From Bacteroidia bacterium (lineage in GTDB: Bacteria; Bacteroidota; Bacteroidia; Flavobacteriales; Flavobacteriaceae), in the NCBI GenBank assembly GCA_030427735.1, contig JAUIBP010000007.1, positions 62,001 through 126,000 of the forward strand: a DNA stretch of 64,000 nt. Direction: 5' to 3'. The notes beneath the pieces are model-generated. The model did not search any database, had not been told where the DNA came from, and was given only the letters and a program-made list of their open reading frames with translations. The position numbers and the translations under genes were made by a program. Each line of letters opens with the position of its first letter. Positions within the stretch are counted from its first letter, which is position 1. Shown here in pieces: positions 60,961 through 64,000 of the stretch.

Positions 60961-61518
60961 TTACTCTACAGCATCCTTTTTAAAGAAGTTAAAGACGTTT
61001 TTAACTTGCGATTCATCGAAATCGCCATCTTCTAGCGCTTTAGCTAATTGTATAATTTGTTGCGGTTTCATATCGTCTCCTAAAACCCGTAACACACCAA
61101 ACCCGAGTTCGTTAGAGCTGCCAAACACGATTAGTTCGTCTATGGCATTTTCGTCGTCTCCTAAATATTTTAAGGTTATTTTACCGCCATGGCTGTTAAC
61201 GTCCATAAGGTCGTTGTAACTGGTGTTGTTAAGAATGTCTTTTACCTTGCTTAGTTCTTCATTATAAGATTCGGTTTGCGTATCATCTTTTTTATAACCT
61301 AAAAAGTTAAGGTGTTTAATAGATTTTATGGCTTGTTGTTGTTCGTCGTTTAATTTGGTTTCGTCTAAACCAAGCATCGAAACGGGTAAATCTACAGTTG
61401 TAAAGTTTTGTGTTTCTTGGTGGTCTACAAAATAGGTTTGTAATGTAGGCTCCGATTTGCAGCTTATTAAACTAAAGGCAACACAACAGGTTGCAATAAG
61501 GTAGTGTAATGCTTTCAT
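60961..61518 (-). CDS. DUF4252 lipoprotein (first of a pair)
   Basis: 185 aa. The signal MKALHYLIATCCVAFSLISC ends in a lipobox Cys at 20. The DUF4252 domain follows, with an acidic helix pair and the SYNDLMDVNSHGGKITLKYL strand. The family is almost confined to Bacteroidota and its function is unknown. It is the last gene of a minus-strand run led by an ECF sigma factor, 73 bases after its paralogue. Confidence 0.82.
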   Translation of the reverse strand: MKALHYLIATCCVAFSLISCKSEPTLQTYFVDHQETQNFTTVDLPVSMLGLDETKLNDEQQQAIKSIKHLNFLGYKKDDTQTESYNEELSKVKDILNNTSYNDLMDVNSHGGKITLKYLGDDENAIDELIVFGSSNELGFGVLRVLGDDMKPQQIIQLAKALEDGDFDESQVKNVFNFFKKDAVE

Positions 61519-61591
61519 GAGTTTGTAGTATTTTAATATCCAAGACTTACTATTAATAAGCCTTGGATTGATTTTTTATGCGATAAGCGAA

Positions 61592-62152
61592 TTATTTTTT
61601 CTTGTCTAAGTGCTCGCCACCAGGAATGTTCATTTTACTGGTAAGTTTAGAGATTTCGTTTAAGTTAATATCGCCTGTTAAGAGCGCGATTACGGTTTCT
61701 ATTTCTCGTTTTTTACCGTTAATTTCTATATCGGCTTCTTTGGTTAACTCGCCTATGCCGTTTACAAATATTAAGAGTTCTTTTACATGGTCTGCGTCTC
61801 GGCCTTCTTTTACATAAAACTTCATTTCTTTACCATCGTCTTTTACTTCCATTAGTTCTTCTAGACCTCCTTTTTTAGATTTCATCCAAGAAGCAATATC
61901 GGTAGCAATAGCTTTATCGTCTGTAATTATGGTTTTAAAACTGGTAATACTGTTTACCATATTTAAGTAAGCTTGAGATTCTGGATCGTCTGTGCTAATA
62001 TCTAATTTAGCTAGCATCTGAAACATTTTTGGCTTAATATTTACATAAGTAACGTTTGGATTTTCGCTATATTTTTCGAAAATGCTTTGTGCCATCATAC
62101 TGGCTGGTAATAGTACCAAGGCTATGGCCATTAAAATGAATTTTTTTGTCAT
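61592..62152 (-). CDS. DUF4252 exported protein (second of the pair)
   Basis: 186 aa from the ATG at 62152, which directly starts the signal peptide (MTKKFILMAIALVLLPASMM, then AQS); an ATG at 62185 would add 11 residues. DUF4252 features: MFQMLAKLDISTDDPESQAY, an acidic-basic alternation and the KEADIEINGKKREIETVIAL strand. It lacks the lipobox of its neighbour. Probably regulated by the sigma factor encoded upstream; function unknown. Confidence 0.82.
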   Translation of the reverse strand: MTKKFILMAIALVLLPASMMAQSIFEKYSENPNVTYVNIKPKMFQMLAKLDISTDDPESQAYLNMVNSITSFKTIITDDKAIATDIASWMKSKKGGLEELMEVKDDGKEMKFYVKEGRDADHVKELLIFVNGIGELTKEADIEINGKKREIETVIALLTGDINLNEISKLTSKMNIPGGEHLDKKK

Positions 62153-62187
62153 TGTTTTTGCGTTAAAATTTATTGTTGTTTTCATGA

Positions 62188-62679
62188 TTATTTATTGTTT
62201 TTAAAGATTAAGTTTGAAGATTGTTCTAATTCGTCGATATAATTTACAGTTGAAACCCCTGTGTTGTACGTTTTTAGGTAGCCCATGGTTGAAGCGCCTT
62301 TGTTTAAGGATTTAGAAATAAGCTCTAAAGATTTTACCACTTCGTTATATGCCAATTCGGGATCGTCGTAGGTTCCTAAATCGTTTTGGGTTGTTAAGGT
62401 TTGGGTAGACCTTAAATAAAACCCTAGCATAAGTACAGCTACAGCAGCGACAGATAACCACGAGTATATTTGTGTTTTTTTCTTGGCTTGTAATGGAATG
62501 TCTTTTGTAAACTGCTCTTGTTGATTGGCTTTAAAATAACCAAACATGTGTTTGTAAATTTCCAAATGTGGCGGGATGTCTTCCTGTTGAAAATACGTTT
62601 TTAAATACGCTTCTTCTTTTAAAGAAGTTTCTCCGTTTTCGTATTTTTCTATAAGCTTTTCTATATTATTTAATACCAT
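62188..62679 (-). CDS. Membrane protein of the sigma operon, possible anti-sigma factor
   Basis: 163 aa. A cytoplasmic N-terminal helical region (NIEKLIEKYENGETSLKEEA) is followed by one transmembrane helix at about 91-110 (SWLSVAAVAVLMLGFYL) and a 55-residue periplasmic tail. It overlaps the sigma factor gene by 14 bases. Position and topology suggest an anti-sigma role, though no zinc anti-sigma (HxxxCxxC) motif is present. Confidence 0.7.
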   Translation of the reverse strand: MVLNNIEKLIEKYENGETSLKEEAYLKTYFQQEDIPPHLEIYKHMFGYFKANQQEQFTKDIPLQAKKKTQIYSWLSVAAVAVLMLGFYLRSTQTLTTQNDLGTYDDPELAYNEVVKSLELISKSLNKGASTMGYLKTYNTGVSTVNYIDELEQSSNLIFKNNK

Positions 62680-63175
62680 AATTATGTGTATTAGTTAATT
62701 GTTCTCTAATTGTTTTTCTGGCTCTAGATAAGGCTACACGTACAGCCGTGTTCTTCATATTTAGCATTTTAGCAATTTCATCTAAATCGTATTGCTCGAT
62801 ATCTCTTAATTGAATAACCATACGTTGTTGTTCTGGTAAAGTTTCAATTATTTTGCCAACCCAGTTTAAACTATCTTCGGTTTCAACCTGTTTTTGTAAA
62901 CTGGTTTGGTGGTCTTCGTAATTACTATGTACAATTTTTAAGTTTTGCGCTTGTTTCGATTTTAATTTGTCGTAACACAAATTTTTGGTCATGGTCATCG
63001 AAAAGGCTTCTACATTTTTATAAGTTGCAATACTTTTTTTGTTGTTCCATAGTTTAATCAAAATTTCTTGGGTCGCATCTTCTGCCTCCTCGTTAGAGAT
63101 TAGTAACCGTTTAGCAAGACGGTATACCTTATCTTTAAAGGGCATTACAATGTTTAAAAATTCCGACTGATTCAT
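62666..63175 (-). CDS. ECF-type RNA polymerase sigma factor
   Basis: 169 aa. Region 2 is seen as YRLAKRLLISNEEAEDATQE with ILIKLWNN, and region 4 as LPEQQRMVIQLRDIEQYDLD then EIAKMLNMKNTAVRVALSRA. It lacks regions 1 and 3, as ECF sigmas do. It leads the operon sigma, membrane protein, DUF4252, DUF4252, so a cell-envelope response is likely. It is divergent from the S41 protease gene. Confidence 0.93.
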   Translation of the reverse strand: MNQSEFLNIVMPFKDKVYRLAKRLLISNEEAEDATQEILIKLWNNKKSIATYKNVEAFSMTMTKNLCYDKLKSKQAQNLKIVHSNYEDHQTSLQKQVETEDSLNWVGKIIETLPEQQRMVIQLRDIEQYDLDEIAKMLNMKNTAVRVALSRARKTIREQLTNTHNYGIK

Positions 63176-63294
63176 TGGTCTTTTATTGGTTGTTCGCTTA
63201 TTTGGCGTATTTGATATTACGACGACTCATTTGTTTTTTTGTTACAAAACATTTTTCATACATGTAAATTTCCAGTAAATTTAGCGATTTATAA

Positions 63295-64000
63295 ATGGAG
63301 ATTATGCCCCGATTAAAACACCTACTTTTAGTTAATTGCTTAGTGTTGTTGGTAACATCTTGCTTTAAAGATCAAGATGATTATCCTGTAGTTTCGCAAG
63401 ATATTAACGATTTTGTTTGGAAAGGATTGAATGCCTTTTACTTGTATAAAGACCAAGTTCCCGATTTGGCCGATACCCGATTTGGTAACCAAACAGATTA
63501 CAACAATTATTTGTCTGGCTTTTCTGCGCCAGAAGATTTGTTTTACAATTTATTATATAACAGAACGACAGAAGACCGTTTTAGTTGGATAACCGATGAT
63601 TACATTGCATTAGAGCAACAGTTTAGCGGGCAATCTGTAAGCCATGGTATGGAATACGGATTGGTCAAATTTTCGCAAAGTAATACTGTATTTGGTTATG
63701 TGCGTTATGTACTGCCTAATACCGAGGCCGAAGCCAAAGGAATTAAACGCGGAGATATTTTTAATAGGGTAGATGGTGTTGATTTGTATTACAATTCAGC
63801 TTCCGATACTAATATTGGGCTAATGCAAGGCGATAATTATACCATTGGTCTTGCTACTTATAACGACAATGGTACGCCCGAAACTAGCGATGATTTTATT
63901 TCAGAAACCGATACAGACATCGAACTTATAAAATCTAATTATACCGAGAATCCTATTTATTTACACAAAACCATCGAGCAATCTGGACAAAAAATAGGGT
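63295..64000 (+). CDS. S41-family peptidase lipoprotein, N-terminal part (cut by window edge)
   Basis: An open frame of 235 codons from an ATG at 63295 (or 63304) to the window end, with no stop. The signal ends in a lipobox LVTSC (Cys23). The segment then matches the N-terminal region of Bacteroidota S41 proteases (NDFVWKGLNAFYLYKDQVPD, EDLFYNLLYN, RFSWITDDY) and a PDZ domain (EAEAKGIKRGDIFNRVDGVD). The catalytic Ser-Lys part is outside. Such proteases work in the periplasm. Confidence 0.85.
   Translation, partial: MEIMPRLKHLLLVNCLVLLVTSCFKDQDDYPVVSQDINDFVWKGLNAFYLYKDQVPDLADTRFGNQTDYNNYLSGFSAPEDLFYNLLYNRTTEDRFSWITDDYIALEQQFSGQSVSHGMEYGLVKFSQSNTVFGYVRYVLPNTEAEAKGIKRGDIFNRVDGVDLYYNSASDTNIGLMQGDNYTIGLATYNDNGTPETSDDFISETDTDIELIKSNYTENPIYLHKTIEQSGQKIG

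Noticed and set aside
1-64000. CRISPR array, tRNA, tmRNA or rRNA genes
   Set aside because: I looked for regularly spaced direct repeats and for tRNA T-arm patterns (GGTTCGAATCC-like) on both strands and saw none outside coding sequence. A tRNAscan or Infernal run would settle this.

Overview
The window comes from a member of the Bacteroidota, almost certainly a marine-type Flavobacteriaceae. It is AT-rich, its promoters follow the Bacteroidota TTTG / TAnnTTTG pattern (best at 29933-29964 and 57765-57796), and it carries lineage-typical families: PorV/PorQ-like barrel, DUF3276, DUF4252, DUF1573, a TlpA/DUF4369-like thioredoxin lipoprotein, a long NusB and a cyclophilin-FKBP fusion. No rRNA, tRNA or CRISPR array was seen.

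Layout. 1-7775 is chromosomal: a truncated gamma-glutamyltransferase, an AcpH-like protein, GlmM, an LpxL-like acyltransferase, a rhomboid protease, a TlpA-type lipoprotein and mnmE. 7758-35094 is an integrated mobile element of about 27.3 kb that uses the 3' end of mnmE as its attachment site. A tyrosine recombinase lies at the left end, and a second copy of the attachment core, still readable as the MnmE tail S-C-I-G-K-stop, marks the right end. 35095-64000 is chromosomal again: envelope biogenesis (sugar-phosphate transferase, PssA, Lnt, LptB, TatC, KdsD), recQ, the Pta-AckA acetate pathway, immunophilin, porin, transporters, amino-acid dehydrogenase, nusB-DUF1573-yajC, an ECF sigma module and the start of an S41 protease.

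The element resembles an NBU-type integrative mobilizable element: HTH/Xis-like genes, integrase, superfamily 3 helicase, TOPRIM primase, MobC-like protein and HxHxH relaxase, but no conjugation machinery. A cluster of GTCATCA heptamers sits between the helicase and primase genes. The remaining 20 kb is mostly defence-like cargo: an MNT/HEPN-like gene divergent from an XRE plus PD-(D/E)xK pair; a type I restriction-modification operon (hsdRMS plus GIY-YIG/DUF4357) carrying an AT-rich three-gene cassette (pentapeptide-repeat membrane protein, MNT nucleotidyltransferase, small helical protein); a ubiquitin-like conjugation operon (two-domain Ubl fused to an E2-like domain, JAB-E1 fusion, DUF6527); a probable small RNA next to an XRE-ImmA/IrrE gene; a Fic protein; and a hipB-hipS-hipT module with paired N8 palindromic operators.

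The most promising items for new biology are the ubiquitin-like operon with its repeated DCxCxG linkers and E2-like domain without an obvious catalytic cysteine, the three-gene cassette inside the restriction operon, and the small RNA/ImmA neighbourhood. Two families of non-coding dispersed repeats in the chromosomal part (210 bp and 80 bp) are also worth following.
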